This document shows, piece after piece, positions 23,979 to 32,921 of a stretch of 64,000 nt of DNA (position 1 is the first letter of the stretch; each line of letters starts with the position of its first letter). Location: assembly GCA_001438205.1 (NCBI GenBank), contig LICG01000005.1:1-64000 (forward strand), in the 5' to 3' direction. The notes beneath the pieces are model-generated. The model searched no databases. It was not told where the DNA came from and saw nothing but the letters and a program-made list of their open reading frames with translations. The position numbers were made by a program, and so were the translations under genes. Source of the DNA: Cryomorphaceae bacterium BACL7 MAG-120322-bin74. GTDB lineage: Bacteria > Bacteroidota > Bacteroidia > Flavobacteriales > Schleiferiaceae.

Positions 23979-25215
23979 CCTTTTTCCCTCTAACAATGCC
24001 GATAGCACGGCCGTTCTGCGTCCAGCTGGGCGTGTTCATCGCCTTGGTATGTGTTTGTTCAGCAGAGCCATCGAGCGCAAAAATGGTTAAGTCAGCGGGC
24101 ATCCCTACTTTGACGGTACAAGGGCCCAACTGATACAACTTTCTAGGCTGGTAGGCCACGGCCTCAATCCATCTTTCTAGAGCCTCATGACTTGCATTGA
24201 CATGATGGTACCAACCAAAAGCATGCTCAATCGTCGCCGCGCCAAATAATGCTTGACCCCATTCACATGATTTTGCTTCAGTATCCATGGGGTTGTGGTC
24301 ACTGACCACCATGTCAATCGTGCCATCGAGAAGACCACCCCAAAGCGCTTCCTTGTCTCCTAAACTCCTTAACGGAGGCAGAACCTTATACGTACTGTCA
24401 AAACCCTGAATGTCTGCTTCAGTGCCGATTAAATTTGCAATGGCCACGTCGGCGGTGACATCTTGCCCATTTGCCTTTGCGCTGCGTACCATTTCCACCG
24501 CCTCGACGGTGCTCAATCCGGCAATATGCAAACGCCCTCCCGCGTAGGCATGAATAGCCAGGTCTCTTTGAACACGCAAAGATTCTGCAAGGATCGATAT
24601 AGGGGAGAGGCCTTGTGAGAGTGCCATAGCACCTTCGTGCGCTTGCCCATTCGGGTTTATACTGCGGTCAAAAGCAAAACTCTGGATCGATACGTCCATG
24701 TCCTGCGCATATTGCAAGGCGAGTTGCAGAAGGTGTGCATGGTCTAAGCCATAGACATCATCACTAAAGCCCACCGCTCCCGCTAAGTGCATATCCGTTA
24801 ATTCCGCCAGATGCTCTCCTTCTATTCGTTTGGAAATACTGCCAATGGGCAGAAGTGCAACAGGCAGTGATTGACTCGCTTGTATGAGACTCTCAATGTG
24901 CGGCCGTGCATCCCTTGGTGGCGTAGTAGAGGGCATCACGGCAACTTGCGTAAATCCGCCTTGCGCTGCGGCAAAGGCTAAAGATGAATAGGTTTCACGC
25001 TCCTCATGTCCAGGCTCGCCGCTACGGGCTCTTCCGTCGATCCATCCAGGGCTGACCATTCTTCCTCGTGCCGCTTCAATGACGTTCACATTCTTTTGGT
25101 CCAAGTCGAGTCCGATGGCTTCGATGGCGCCATCAGAAAGTAGGATGTCCACGGTTTTGCCATTATGCGGTGAGGGGGGATCAATAACCAATACTTGAGG
25201 AAGGAGGATTTTCAT
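23965..25215 (-). CDS. Dihydroorotase-like amidohydrolase lacking canonical metal ligands
   Basis: A 416-residue amidohydrolase-superfamily protein related to dihydroorotase (pyrimidine synthesis). The canonical DxHxHxRxPG metal motif reads D60-G-R62-A-R64-S-G66-E-P-G69: both His and the substrate Arg are replaced. A later paired-His region reads LHIAGLST, keeping one His. The terminal Asp motif SDHNP is present. It is therefore probably non-catalytic, or uses altered chemistry, comparable to inactive PyrC-like partners of aspartate transcarbamoylase. Similar variants occur in other Bacteroidota. Its start overlaps the DUF3299 gene by ATGA. Confidence 0.8.
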   Translation of the reverse strand: MKILLPQVLVIDPPSPHNGKTVDILLSDGAIEAIGLDLDQKNVNVIEAARGRMVSPGWIDGRARSGEPGHEERETYSSLAFAAAQGGFTQVAVMPSTTPPRDARPHIESLIQASQSLPVALLPIGSISKRIEGEHLAELTDMHLAGAVGFSDDVYGLDHAHLLQLALQYAQDMDVSIQSFAFDRSINPNGQAHEGAMALSQGLSPISILAESLRVQRDLAIHAYAGGRLHIAGLSTVEAVEMVRSAKANGQDVTADVAIANLIGTEADIQGFDSTYKVLPPLRSLGDKEALWGGLLDGTIDMVVSDHNPMDTEAKSCEWGQALFGAATIEHAFGWYHHVNASHEALERWIEAVAYQPRKLYQLGPCTVKVGMPADLTIFALDGSAEQTHTKAMNTPSWTQNGRAIGIVRGKKVTLL

Positions 25216-25667
25216 GGCGTATAAGGGCGTACATTAATCAAAGTGAAGTAAAATCCATTGCTGGGTTTTTGTACCAAAACCAAAGTGCCGATATAGGTTT
25301 TTACTGCATCCGTCGCTAATCGACCAGGGGTTTCTTTGAACTCAAGTCCCATCACGCTTTCCGGTCCTGCGCCTCCACAGAAGAAACAAGAACTAAATGG
25401 ATAAGCACTGAGCGCGTAGATCTCACCTTTTGTGTCTACAGGTAATACATAGCCTGTGATATAGATTTCTTGACCGCGCAGGGATGTAAGAGTGGGTGGG
25501 TAGCTGGCCTCCATAGACCAAATTCCCTTTGTGTTGTCGTAATATTCTGTAAATGTGGTCGTTGCGAGCTGCCTCCATGTTAATTTGGATGGACCTCCAG
25601 GCATAAATGCCATTGCCGTTATCAAGAACCCCCAAAGGGTCAACGGTTTAAGAATCGACCAACGCAC
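25212..25667 (-). CDS. DUF3299-family exported protein
   Basis: A 151-residue protein with an N-terminal hydrophobic signal segment (LKPLTLWGFLITAMAFMPGG) and the DUF3299 core: LRGQEIYITGYVLPVD, then SSCFFCGGAGPESVMGLEF, a CxxC that could bind metal. It starts with GTG (25665-25667), supported by a TACCTTTG box 4 bases upstream. It overlaps the end of the ABC permease gene by 20 bases and couples to the dihydroorotase-like gene by ATGA. Families like this often sit beside FtsX-type ABC transporters, possibly metal-related; function unproven. Confidence 0.8.
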   Translation of the reverse strand: MRWSILKPLTLWGFLITAMAFMPGGPSKLTWRQLATTTFTEYYDNTKGIWSMEASYPPTLTSLRGQEIYITGYVLPVDTKGEIYALSAYPFSSCFFCGGAGPESVMGLEFKETPGRLATDAVKTYIGTLVLVQKPSNGFYFTLINVRPYTP

Positions 25668-26811
25668 GGTGCAAAGGTATTTTTTGTAACCAGATCCAAG
25701 GCCCTATTCCTGCAAAAACTGCCAAAAAAAGATGCAAAAGAAGCCAAGGGAGATCAAATTTCAAGTCCCACCACACGGTTTCATTGAGCCAGATACCTTC
25801 AGGAAGCCAATATGATTGCAGGTAAAAGGCGACGAGTAAACCGAGGTAGGTGAGGGTGATCGCGGCCAGCGCAAGGAGGATATTTTGCCATAAAACAAGC
25901 CCTGCGATTTGCCCCCAGCTCCCCCCCATGGCGCGGACAAGTGCATAGTCTGCCAATCTTTCACGAATATGACTCTGGAGCAGTAAGACCAATGAAAGGG
26001 CTGCAATCAGCGTCAAAAGCCAAGACATGGCCCGGATGACTTGCCCCCCTTGGTTCAGCCACCCCATCATGCGATTAGCTTCCATGGCAGGTGAAACGGC
26101 CATAAAGGTGCTGTTGCGCTGAATCTGCCCCGGCATCATCAGGCGTGTCATAGGGTTTTTTATACGCGCCAAGACGGCAGTATACGCGTCTTGATCATCT
26201 TCGTGCACGGTCCAAACACTCTGGATCGTTGTCAGAATGAGTGTATTCCACAATGGCGTTCTAGAGGAAAAGATGCCTACGACTTTGTAGTCATGGTCAT
26301 CGTGATTGCCAAGATCTTCAACCGTCCCATGTCCCCCATGAAAGGTTGCCCCAATATGCAAGCCTTCTTTTTGTGCAATAGCTTCAGATATAGCGACCTC
26401 CATAGGCGCAGAGGGCCAATTCCCTTGGAGGGTACGTATAGGAATATGTGTCCACGTAGCGGAATCGCACCCTAGTATGCGTTGCCCATGTAGGTTGTCG
26501 CCATAGGCGAGGCGACGAATATGGGCAAGGTCCGGATGCGTGAGCCATTTTTCAGCCTCCTCGCGGCCAATATTGCCCGTGGGTTCATCGATATGGAATA
26601 GGTTTGCGAGAATGGCCTGGGTAGGAGAACCTTTTGCTGTTAAGAGGAGGTCGGTTCCTTCCAGGGTTTGGGTAAGTTGTCCCTCCAGACTCCGCTCCAT
26701 GCGACCCGTTGCCGCGATGCCCAATAGACCCAGCGCCCATACAAGCGCAATAAAGAGGCCCGTTGTTCGTCTATGCCATAGAGCCCTTGAGGCAAAGTAG
26801 AAAGCCTTCAT
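25648..26811 (-). CDS. ABC transporter permease, FtsX/MacB type
   Basis: A 387-residue inner-membrane protein with the FtsX layout: one N-terminal membrane helix (TGLFIALVWALGLLGIA), a periplasmic domain of about 220 residues (to about 255), then three helices, near 265-285 (SWLLTLIAALSLVLLL), 310-330 and 350-375. Such permeases do not import substrates but act on the periplasm, extracting lipoproteins or driving other work. The start overlaps the ATPase gene as ATGA (26808-26811), so the two form one transporter. Confidence 0.85.
   Translation of the reverse strand: MKAFYFASRALWHRRTTGLFIALVWALGLLGIAATGRMERSLEGQLTQTLEGTDLLLTAKGSPTQAILANLFHIDEPTGNIGREEAEKWLTHPDLAHIRRLAYGDNLHGQRILGCDSATWTHIPIRTLQGNWPSAPMEVAISEAIAQKEGLHIGATFHGGHGTVEDLGNHDDHDYKVVGIFSSRTPLWNTLILTTIQSVWTVHEDDQDAYTAVLARIKNPMTRLMMPGQIQRNSTFMAVSPAMEANRMMGWLNQGGQVIRAMSWLLTLIAALSLVLLLQSHIRERLADYALVRAMGGSWGQIAGLVLWQNILLALAAITLTYLGLLVAFYLQSYWLPEGIWLNETVWWDLKFDLPWLLLHLFLAVFAGIGPWIWLQKIPLHRALVDS
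25672..25699 (-). promoter_or_regulatory. Promoter of the DUF3299 gene inside the permease gene
   Basis: Minus-strand CCTTG, a 17-base spacer and TACCTTTG, ending 4 bases before the GTG start. The box lies within the 3' end of the upstream permease gene and would allow separate expression of DUF3299 and the dihydroorotase-like gene. Confidence 0.5.
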
Positions 26812-27434
26812 CCGATTGTCACGATTCGGTCCATATAGGGAACCAGCCGATGATCATGGCTCGAAACAACAATGCCACATGCCTGCTTCTCTAGATGGGC
26901 TCTTAACAAAGCCATAACGGCAGCTGCATTATGATCATCTAGCGAAGCTGTCGGCTCATCGGCGAGAAGCACCGGGGCATTGCCTAAAAAGGAACGAAGG
27001 GCATTCACCCGTTGTTGTTCTCCCAAACTTAAGCTATGGGCGGCTTGCGCCCCTTTTGTGCCTAGACCCAGCGCATCTAATGACATGGTTGGCGGGTCAA
27101 TCCCCTTTGCCCAGGCAGCTAAGCCAAGATTCTCACTTAAGCTCAAACTATTCCAGAAAAAGGGTTTCTGAGGGAGAAGACTCACCGCACTTCGACGCCA
27201 TTGCTTCGGTGCCTTTTTACCGGCGTAAAGTGTCGCAAAGCCATGTATGTCTACTGTGCCACGATGAAAGGGGGTAAGCCCCGCTATGGCATGCATCCAA
27301 GTTGATTTTCCTGCGCCGGATGGACCCTGAAGCAGGACCATTTCACCTGCCTCTAGGACAAGCGGAGGAAAATGCAGCGACACTTGATCAGAAAAAGTGA
27401 CCATCAGCGAACTGCTTTCTAAAACCTTGGACAT
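26808..27434 (-). CDS. ABC transporter ATP-binding protein (LolD/MacB-like)
   Basis: A 208-residue ABC ATPase partner of the following FtsX-type permease. It has Walker A GPSGAGKSTW, signature LSLGEQQR, Walker B VLLADEPTASLDD and the switch His in SSHDHR. The start at 27434 (MSKVLESSS) is chosen because a TAAATTTG box ends 5 bases before it; an ATG at 27515 would add 27 non-conserved residues through the promoter. Confidence 0.92.
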   Translation of the reverse strand: MSKVLESSSLMVTFSDQVSLHFPPLVLEAGEMVLLQGPSGAGKSTWMHAIAGLTPFHRGTVDIHGFATLYAGKKAPKQWRRSAVSLLPQKPFFWNSLSLSENLGLAAWAKGIDPPTMSLDALGLGTKGAQAAHSLSLGEQQRVNALRSFLGNAPVLLADEPTASLDDHNAAAVMALLRAHLEKQACGIVVSSHDHRLVPYMDRIVTIG

Positions 27435-27439
27435 TGCAT

Positions 27440-27447
27440 CAAATTTA
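27440..27447 (-). promoter_or_regulatory. TAAATTTG -7 element of the ABC operon
   Basis: A perfect TAnnTTTG match on the minus strand, 5 bases before the ATPase ATG. It probably drives ATPase-permease-DUF3299-dihydroorotase-like. Confidence 0.55.
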
Positions 27448-27533
27448 CTCCTTATTTGGGGACAGGCCGGCCATCCTGAAAGCGGCAGGGCTATAGACAA
27501 AACAAAGACCGGCATGGCTCCGAATCCACCCCC

Positions 27534-28736
27534 TTATTCTTCCAAGTAATCCAGATCCTTACCAAACGTTTCTGGCAATCCGCGAACGGCCCAAAAGGTG
27601 ATCGCCATCACAATACAAGCGGTGATAATACCGGCCACCAGGTAGTCGGTCTGGGCCAATAAGAATAAAAAGAGCGCAGAAATACCATTGAGTGAACCTC
27701 GAACCATATTTGGAATGGTGGTCGCAGCGGTCGCACGCAGGTTGGTGCCGAAATTCTCTGCCCCAATGGTGACAAAAATGGCCCAAAAGCCCGTGCCAAA
27801 ACCCAAAACGCCACAGGCGAAATAGAGCCATGCAGCTGAGCTCGCAGTAAAGAAAAGGACCATTCCGACCATAGTAATGGCATAAAACACATAGAGTGCT
27901 TTTTTCCGGCTCTTTAAATACTGCGAAAGAAACCCAATGCAGACATCCCCAAGGGCAATGGCTGCATAGGAAAACAATATGCCTTTGCCAGGGTCAATCG
28001 CTTCAGATAGATCCATGTGCGCCCCGAATTCTTTTGAAAAACTTACCAAAATGCCGATAACAAACCAAGTAGGTAAGCCAATGAGAATAGAGCGGAGGTA
28101 GCGCATGGCCCGCTCTTTTGTTGCAAAAAGCTGAAAGAAATTTCCTTTAGGTACATTCGGTTTAGACGACATTTCCTGAAAAAGCCCGGATTCAAATACA
28201 GATAGGCGCAGCATGAGTAAGACAAGTCCGAGGCCGCCTCCAATAAAATAGCAGGTTCGCCAATCAAAGGACTGCGCAATAAAGAAGGCGAATACAGCAC
28301 CCGTTAGGCCAATGCCTGCCACTAAAGAGGTGCCGATACCTCTGCGTTCTTTGGGCAATAGTTCTGCGACCAGGGTGATGCCTGCGCCCAATTCTCCAGC
28401 AAGGCCGATGCCCGCGATAAAACGAATCCATGTGTATTGCTCCGCGTTGACTACAAATCCATTGGCAATATTTGCCAGAGAATAAAGGAGGATCGACATA
28501 AAAAGTACCCGGGTTCTCCCGAGTTTATCTCCTAATGTCCCCCACAAGATACCCCCGAGCAACAAGCCAAGCATCTGCATGTTAAGAATCAAAAGTCCTG
28601 ATTCAAAAACATTGACAAGTCCCAGAGATTCCAGACTTGGGACACGGATAATGCTGAATAAGAGCAAGTCATAGATGTCCACAAAATAACCCAAGGCGGC
28701 CACCCAAAGTGCGGCAAGTTTTAGCACGTTTCGCAT
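27534..28736 (-). CDS. Major facilitator superfamily transporter (sugar/metabolite:H+ type)
   Basis: A 400-residue inner-membrane protein with about 12 predicted helices. It has the MFS loop motif GTLGDKLGRTRVLF between helices 2 and 3 and GIGLAGELGAGITLVAELLPKERRG after helix 4, typical of the metabolite:proton symporter group. The start at 28736 follows a TATCTTTA box by 5 bases; an ATG at 28763 would add nine residues. It is separated from the ABC operon by about 100 bases. Substrate unknown. Confidence 0.88.
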   Translation of the reverse strand: MRNVLKLAALWVAALGYFVDIYDLLLFSIIRVPSLESLGLVNVFESGLLILNMQMLGLLLGGILWGTLGDKLGRTRVLFMSILLYSLANIANGFVVNAEQYTWIRFIAGIGLAGELGAGITLVAELLPKERRGIGTSLVAGIGLTGAVFAFFIAQSFDWRTCYFIGGGLGLVLLMLRLSVFESGLFQEMSSKPNVPKGNFFQLFATKERAMRYLRSILIGLPTWFVIGILVSFSKEFGAHMDLSEAIDPGKGILFSYAAIALGDVCIGFLSQYLKSRKKALYVFYAITMVGMVLFFTASSAAWLYFACGVLGFGTGFWAIFVTIGAENFGTNLRATAATTIPNMVRGSLNGISALFLFLLAQTDYLVAGIITACIVMAITFWAVRGLPETFGKDLDYLEE

Positions 28737-28741
28737 GAACC

Positions 28742-28749
28742 TAAAGATA
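28742..28749 (-). promoter_or_regulatory. TATCTTTA -7 element of the MFS gene
   Basis: A one-mismatch TAnnTTTG box on the minus strand, 5 bases before the chosen start; it supports the shorter N-terminus. Confidence 0.45.
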
Positions 28750-28832
28750 CTGTGATGTAGCATAGGAATCCTTTGTGGGGTTCGATTCTCTAGATATAAG
28801 ACACTATCTTAAGCCTTGCTAAAAACTACTTT

Positions 28833-29864
28833 ATGAAAAAATATTTGGTCCTATTGGCTCTTTTGAGCATGACGGTGTTTGCGCAAGAAGCGCCAAAAGC
28901 TTGCTGTGCTGATAAATGTCCTGCTGAAAAAGCTAACTGCGCTCAAAAAGATAGCACGGCTTTATGTCCTAAGAAGGGTAGGGCGTGCCAAAGGGGTTCA
29001 GGAGGCAAAGGTGCCGGCAAGATGCAGGAAGGCAGGCCGATTAGGATGGCGGTTGGACATAGGCAAGGTGGCTATACGATGCATGCGCTAGGTCAGCAGC
29101 CTGATCACACGATGCGTATTGCTAGGTCTCAGGTAGGGACGTCTATGGATACATTTATTTCAGGAGATTCAACCAAGGTCATCATCAAGGTAATGAGGCG
29201 AATCGATGGAGAAATGGGGCCAATGGATTTTGAAGGTCTGGATCTGCCCAATGGAATACATACTGAAAACGCCCAGGTTTTTGTCTTTAAAGGAGAAGAA
29301 GACATGCCAAAAGCATGGCGTGGAACTACTGCGATGCTGGTCGATGAACCCCCGATCGGTTGGCCAACAGATAAGGGCACTCTGGGTGTGATACTTGAAA
29401 AGCGTGATGATATAACAGGCGCCATGGTCGTTGAAGTCATACCTACGTCTACGGCTGCGGCACTTGGCTTAAAGGTGGGTGACGTGATCATGGCGGTAGA
29501 TGATTTGCCCGTGACAAACGAAGTAGGCATGATGGACCGAATGGCCTCAAAGAAAACTGCAGACCCTATCGTTATTACGTATAGAAGAGATGGCAAGAAG
29601 AACAAAGTGCAGGGGTATTTGATTCCAAGTGCGCCCCCCATGGGCCGTGCATTGCCTTTTCCGGGGGGTATGCATACCCCGCAACGCATGCGGATGATGC
29701 GTGATCATAAAGATTCAGATGAAAATGTGTTCTTTTATATGAACCTTCAGGAAGGGGGCCATACGCCTTCTGGATCGGGAGAAGATGTTCAAATGACTGA
29801 AACGATCGATGAAAACGGAGAGAAACGGGTGGAAATCCGCCTGACACGAAAGGAGGATAAGTAA
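28833..29864 (+). CDS. Exported protein with Cys-rich N-terminus and PDZ domain
   Basis: A 343-residue protein with a signal peptide (MKKYLVLLALLSMTVFAQEA). The mature N-terminus carries six Cys in about 30 residues (24, 25, 29, 36, 45 and 52; CCADKC early) followed by a Gly/Lys-rich stretch. A PDZ domain spans about residues 183-270 (GTLGVILEKRDD, then AAALGLKVGDVIMAVDDLPV). No protease domain is present, so it is not a DegP-type enzyme. The cysteines might bind metal or form disulfides in the periplasm. The C-terminus is acidic and low-complexity. Function unknown; a terminator follows. Confidence 0.75.
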   Translation: MKKYLVLLALLSMTVFAQEAPKACCADKCPAEKANCAQKDSTALCPKKGRACQRGSGGKGAGKMQEGRPIRMAVGHRQGGYTMHALGQQPDHTMRIARSQVGTSMDTFISGDSTKVIIKVMRRIDGEMGPMDFEGLDLPNGIHTENAQVFVFKGEEDMPKAWRGTTAMLVDEPPIGWPTDKGTLGVILEKRDDITGAMVVEVIPTSTAAALGLKVGDVIMAVDDLPVTNEVGMMDRMASKKTADPIVITYRRDGKKNKVQGYLIPSAPPMGRALPFPGGMHTPQRMRMMRDHKDSDENVFFYMNLQEGGHTPSGSGEDVQMTETIDENGEKRVEIRLTRKEDK

Positions 29865-29887
29865 ATATACTTGATCCCTAAATGATG

Positions 29888-29918
29888 AACGCCGGTGCAG
29901 GTTGCCGGCGTTTTTTTT
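29888..29918 (+). terminator. Intrinsic terminator after the PDZ protein gene
   Basis: Stem AACGCCGG / CCGGCGTT, extended by GU pairs, with a short loop and an eight-base T run. Confidence 0.9.
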
Positions 29919-29928
29919 AACCTCACCT

Positions 29929-29936
29929 TACCTTTG
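29929..29936 (+). promoter_or_regulatory. TACCTTTG -7 element of the pirin gene
   Basis: A perfect TAnnTTTG match just after the terminator, leaving a 42-base leader before the ATG at 29979. Confidence 0.5.
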
Positions 29937-29978
29937 AACCCTGCAGCGCCATCGTTGTTTATCTATAAACTATCAGAC

Positions 29979-30704
29979 ATGTCATTGATCCTTCACAAAG
30001 CTCATAGTCGCGGACACGCTAACCACGGATGGCTCAATTCGCATCATTCGTTTTCATTCGCTTCCTATCACAATCCGGAACGTGTTCATTTTGGCGTGTT
30101 GCGCGTCCTGAATGATGATTGGATTGCCGGTGGAGAGGGGTTTGGCAAGCACCCGCATGATAACATGGAGATTATCACCATTCCCTTGACGGGCGCGTTG
30201 GAGCACCAGGATTCTATGGGCAATAAGGAAGTATTGCACGCAGGAGAGGTTCAGGCCATGTCGGCGGGCACGGGCATTCATCATTCGGAATACAATGCCA
30301 AAGCGGATGAGCCCTGCACGTTGCTTCAGATTTGGATCTTTCCAGAAAAGCGCAATGTGACCCCTCAATACGCGCAGAAATATTATGATGTTGAAGCTGT
30401 CCAGCGGGAATGGCACGCCGTAGTCAACCCCGTTGGGAAAGGGGAAGGATTAGAAATACATCAACAGGCTTGGTTTTCACTTTCAAGAATTCCGGCAGGA
30501 ACAAAGCGGGATTATGATGTGAAGCGTGCTGAAAATGGTGTCTACTTCTTTGTCATTGAAGGCGCAATTAAACTAGATGATCAACCTCTTGAAGCACGTG
30601 ATGCTGCTGGAGTCATGGGGAGCTCTCGCTATGCCATTGAAGCAAATGAAGATGCCTTTGTTTTAGCTATGGATATTCCCCTCCAGCTCCCACAGATGGG
30701 TTAA
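29979..30704 (+). CDS. Pirin family protein (quercetinase-like bicupin)
   Basis: A 241-residue cytoplasmic bicupin of the YhhW/pirin group. Metal ligands are visible in KHPHDNMEI (two His) and TGIHHSEYN (His and Glu). The start sequence HSRGHANHGWLNSHHSFSFASY is the family hallmark. Members have quercetin 2,3-dioxygenase or redox-sensing roles, often responding to oxidative stress; the physiological role here is open. The start at 29979 is chosen because the family N-terminus begins there; an ATG at 29895 would extend it into the terminator. Confidence 0.9.
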   Translation: MSLILHKAHSRGHANHGWLNSHHSFSFASYHNPERVHFGVLRVLNDDWIAGGEGFGKHPHDNMEIITIPLTGALEHQDSMGNKEVLHAGEVQAMSAGTGIHHSEYNAKADEPCTLLQIWIFPEKRNVTPQYAQKYYDVEAVQREWHAVVNPVGKGEGLEIHQQAWFSLSRIPAGTKRDYDVKRAENGVYFFVIEGAIKLDDQPLEARDAAGVMGSSRYAIEANEDAFVLAMDIPLQLPQMG

Positions 30705-30709
30705 CTTTG
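30702..30709 (+). promoter_or_regulatory. TAACTTTG -7 element of ffh
   Basis: A perfect TAnnTTTG match overlapping the pirin stop codon; a 20-base leader precedes the ffh ATG. Confidence 0.5.
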
Positions 30710-30729
30710 TCGCTTCAATCTCCCATGCT

Positions 30730-32064
30730 ATGTTTGAAGGCCTAACCGAACGTATTGATTCTGCCATCCACCGTCTTAGTGGACGCGGTAAAATCACGGA
30801 TATAAATATTGCTGAAACGATCAAGGACATCCGCCGTGCCCTGGTGGATGCGGATGTTAACTATAAAATCGCCAAAGCGTTCACGGATAAGGTGAAGGAA
30901 GAGGCGATGGGCCAGGATGTAATCAAAGCGCTACAGCCAGGTCAAGCATTAGTGAAAATTGTCCGCGATGAAATGGCTTCCCTAATGGGAGGTGATGCGG
31001 TCGAGATTGCCCACGGTACAGGCTTGCAGACGGTCCTAATGGCAGGTCTTCAGGGTTCGGGTAAAACGACCTTTACGGCAAAATTAGGGTCTCATTTAAA
31101 AAGAAAAAAAGGAAGCAAAGTCTTGCTGGCTGCAGCTGACGTCTACCGCCCTGCGGCAATCGAACAGTTGCATACCCTTGGAGCACAAATTGAGTTAGAG
31201 GTTTTCTCGATGCCAGAGGAGAAAAATCCTGTCATTATTGCGCAAATGGCACAACAAAAGGCTAAAGCAGAAGGATTTAACTATTTACTAATTGATACGG
31301 CTGGTCGCTTAGCGGTAGATGAAGCCTTGATGGCGGAGATTAAAGCCATCCATGCGGCGGTACAACCTCAAGAGACGTTGTTTGTTGTGGATGCCATGAC
31401 AGGGCAAGATGCCGTGAATACAGCAAAAGCCTTCCATGATGCCTTAGATTATACAGGGGTCATTTTAACCAAATTAGATGGTGACACCCGTGGTGGTGCT
31501 GCGCTGACCATTCGTTCAGTCGTCGAGGTGCCCATTAAGTTTATTGGTACAGGCGAAAAAATGGAGGCACTTGATGTCTTCTACCCATCCCGGATGGCGG
31601 ACCGTATTTTGGGAATGGGTGATGTGATTTCCTTAGTCGAGCGTGCGCAAGAGCAGTTTGACGAAGAATCAACCCGTAAAATGTCCAAGAAAATTGCGAC
31701 CAACTCGTTTGGATTTGATGATTTCCTTGAGCAAATCGGTCAAGTGAAAAAGATGGGTTCGATGAAGGACCTGATGGGGATGATTCCCGGTGTGGGCAAA
31801 GCGATGAAGGATATGGATGTACCTGATGATGCCTTTAAACATGTGGAGGCCATGATTAAATCTATGACACCCAAAGAAAGAGAGCAGCCCGGAATCCTTA
31901 ATGGCGCCCGGCGTGCCCGAATTGCCAAAGGCTCTGGAAGATCTGTCGCAGAAGTCAACAAGTTGATTAAACAGTTTGAAGACATGAGCAAGATGATGAA
32001 AATGATGCAAGGCAAAGGAGGCCGTCAGAACATGATGAACATGATGAAAAACATGCCCCGATGA
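30730..32064 (+). CDS. ffh: Signal recognition particle protein Ffh
   Basis: The GTPase of the signal recognition particle, which targets nascent membrane proteins to the translocon with SRP RNA. The 444 residues comprise the N domain, the G domain with GLQGSGKTT at 106-114, DTAGR and TKLDGDTRGGAAL, and a Met-rich M domain (MGSMKDLMGMIPG) ending in MMKMMQGKGGRQNMMNMMKNM. The stop overlaps folD as ATGA. Confidence 0.97.
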   Translation: MFEGLTERIDSAIHRLSGRGKITDINIAETIKDIRRALVDADVNYKIAKAFTDKVKEEAMGQDVIKALQPGQALVKIVRDEMASLMGGDAVEIAHGTGLQTVLMAGLQGSGKTTFTAKLGSHLKRKKGSKVLLAAADVYRPAAIEQLHTLGAQIELEVFSMPEEKNPVIIAQMAQQKAKAEGFNYLLIDTAGRLAVDEALMAEIKAIHAAVQPQETLFVVDAMTGQDAVNTAKAFHDALDYTGVILTKLDGDTRGGAALTIRSVVEVPIKFIGTGEKMEALDVFYPSRMADRILGMGDVISLVERAQEQFDEESTRKMSKKIATNSFGFDDFLEQIGQVKKMGSMKDLMGMIPGVGKAMKDMDVPDDAFKHVEAMIKSMTPKEREQPGILNGARRARIAKGSGRSVAEVNKLIKQFEDMSKMMKMMQGKGGRQNMMNMMKNMPR

Positions 32065-32921
32065 TGGCCCAAATACTCAGTGGTAAAGTTGCGGCTGCGG
32101 CATGGAAGGACAAAATAAAAGAGCAGGTATCCGCGCGAATTTCAGAAGGAAAGAGCCAGCCTCATTTGGCGGCAATCCTCATAGGCAATGACCCTGCGTC
32201 AAGTGCCTATGTGCGTGGAAAGGTGCGTGATTGCGATGAAGTTGGATTTCAGTCCACCCTTATCCACTTACCCGAAACAGCTTCGGTAGAAGAAGTTTTA
32301 GCGGAAATCGCCAAATTAAATAACAATCCTAGCGTTAGCGGATATATTGTGCAGTTGCCCTTACCCAAAGGGATGGATGACACGCGAATTTTATTGGCCA
32401 TTGATCCAGAAAAAGATGTCGATGGCTTTCATCCAGAAAATGTGGGCAGGATGGCCTTGGGATTGCCCACCTATCTTCCTGCAACGCCGTTTGGTGTGTT
32501 GTTACTTCTTGAACATTATCAGATTTCTACGGAAGGAAAACATGCGGTCATCGTGGGAAGAAGCCATATTGTGGGGTCGCCTATGAGCATCCTTTTGGGA
32601 AGAAATGGAAAATTAGGAAACGCAACCGCCACCCTGACCCATAGCAAGACACCGAATCTTGCTGAGATGACACGCCAGGCGGATATTTTGATCGCCGCCA
32701 TCGGCAAACCTGGATTTATCAATGCTTCGCACGTGAAACCGGGTGCCATAGTGATCGATGTGGGTATTAACAGGGTAGAGGAGAAATTGGTGGGTGATGT
32801 CGATTTTGAAGGGGTCATGCCTTTCGCTTCGGCTATATCACCAGTTCCTGGAGGCGTAGGTTTAATGACCCGGGTCGGCCTATTAATGAATACACTTCGC
32901 GCAGCAGATGGAAGAGGTTGA
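32061..32921 (+). CDS. folD: Methylenetetrahydrofolate dehydrogenase/cyclohydrolase FolD
   Basis: A bifunctional enzyme interconverting 5,10-methylene- and 10-formyl-tetrahydrofolate; the latter feeds the Fmt reaction. The 286 residues contain the catalytic segment YVRGKVRDCDEVGF, VQLPLPKGMDD, DVDGFHPENVG and the NADP site GRSHIVGSPMSILL. The start is either ATG at 32061 or the adjacent one at 32064. It overlaps ffh by 4 bases and queE by 14. Confidence 0.96.
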   Translation: MMAQILSGKVAAAAWKDKIKEQVSARISEGKSQPHLAAILIGNDPASSAYVRGKVRDCDEVGFQSTLIHLPETASVEEVLAEIAKLNNNPSVSGYIVQLPLPKGMDDTRILLAIDPEKDVDGFHPENVGRMALGLPTYLPATPFGVLLLLEHYQISTEGKHAVIVGRSHIVGSPMSILLGRNGKLGNATATLTHSKTPNLAEMTRQADILIAAIGKPGFINASHVKPGAIVIDVGINRVEEKLVGDVDFEGVMPFASAISPVPGGVGLMTRVGLLMNTLRAADGRG

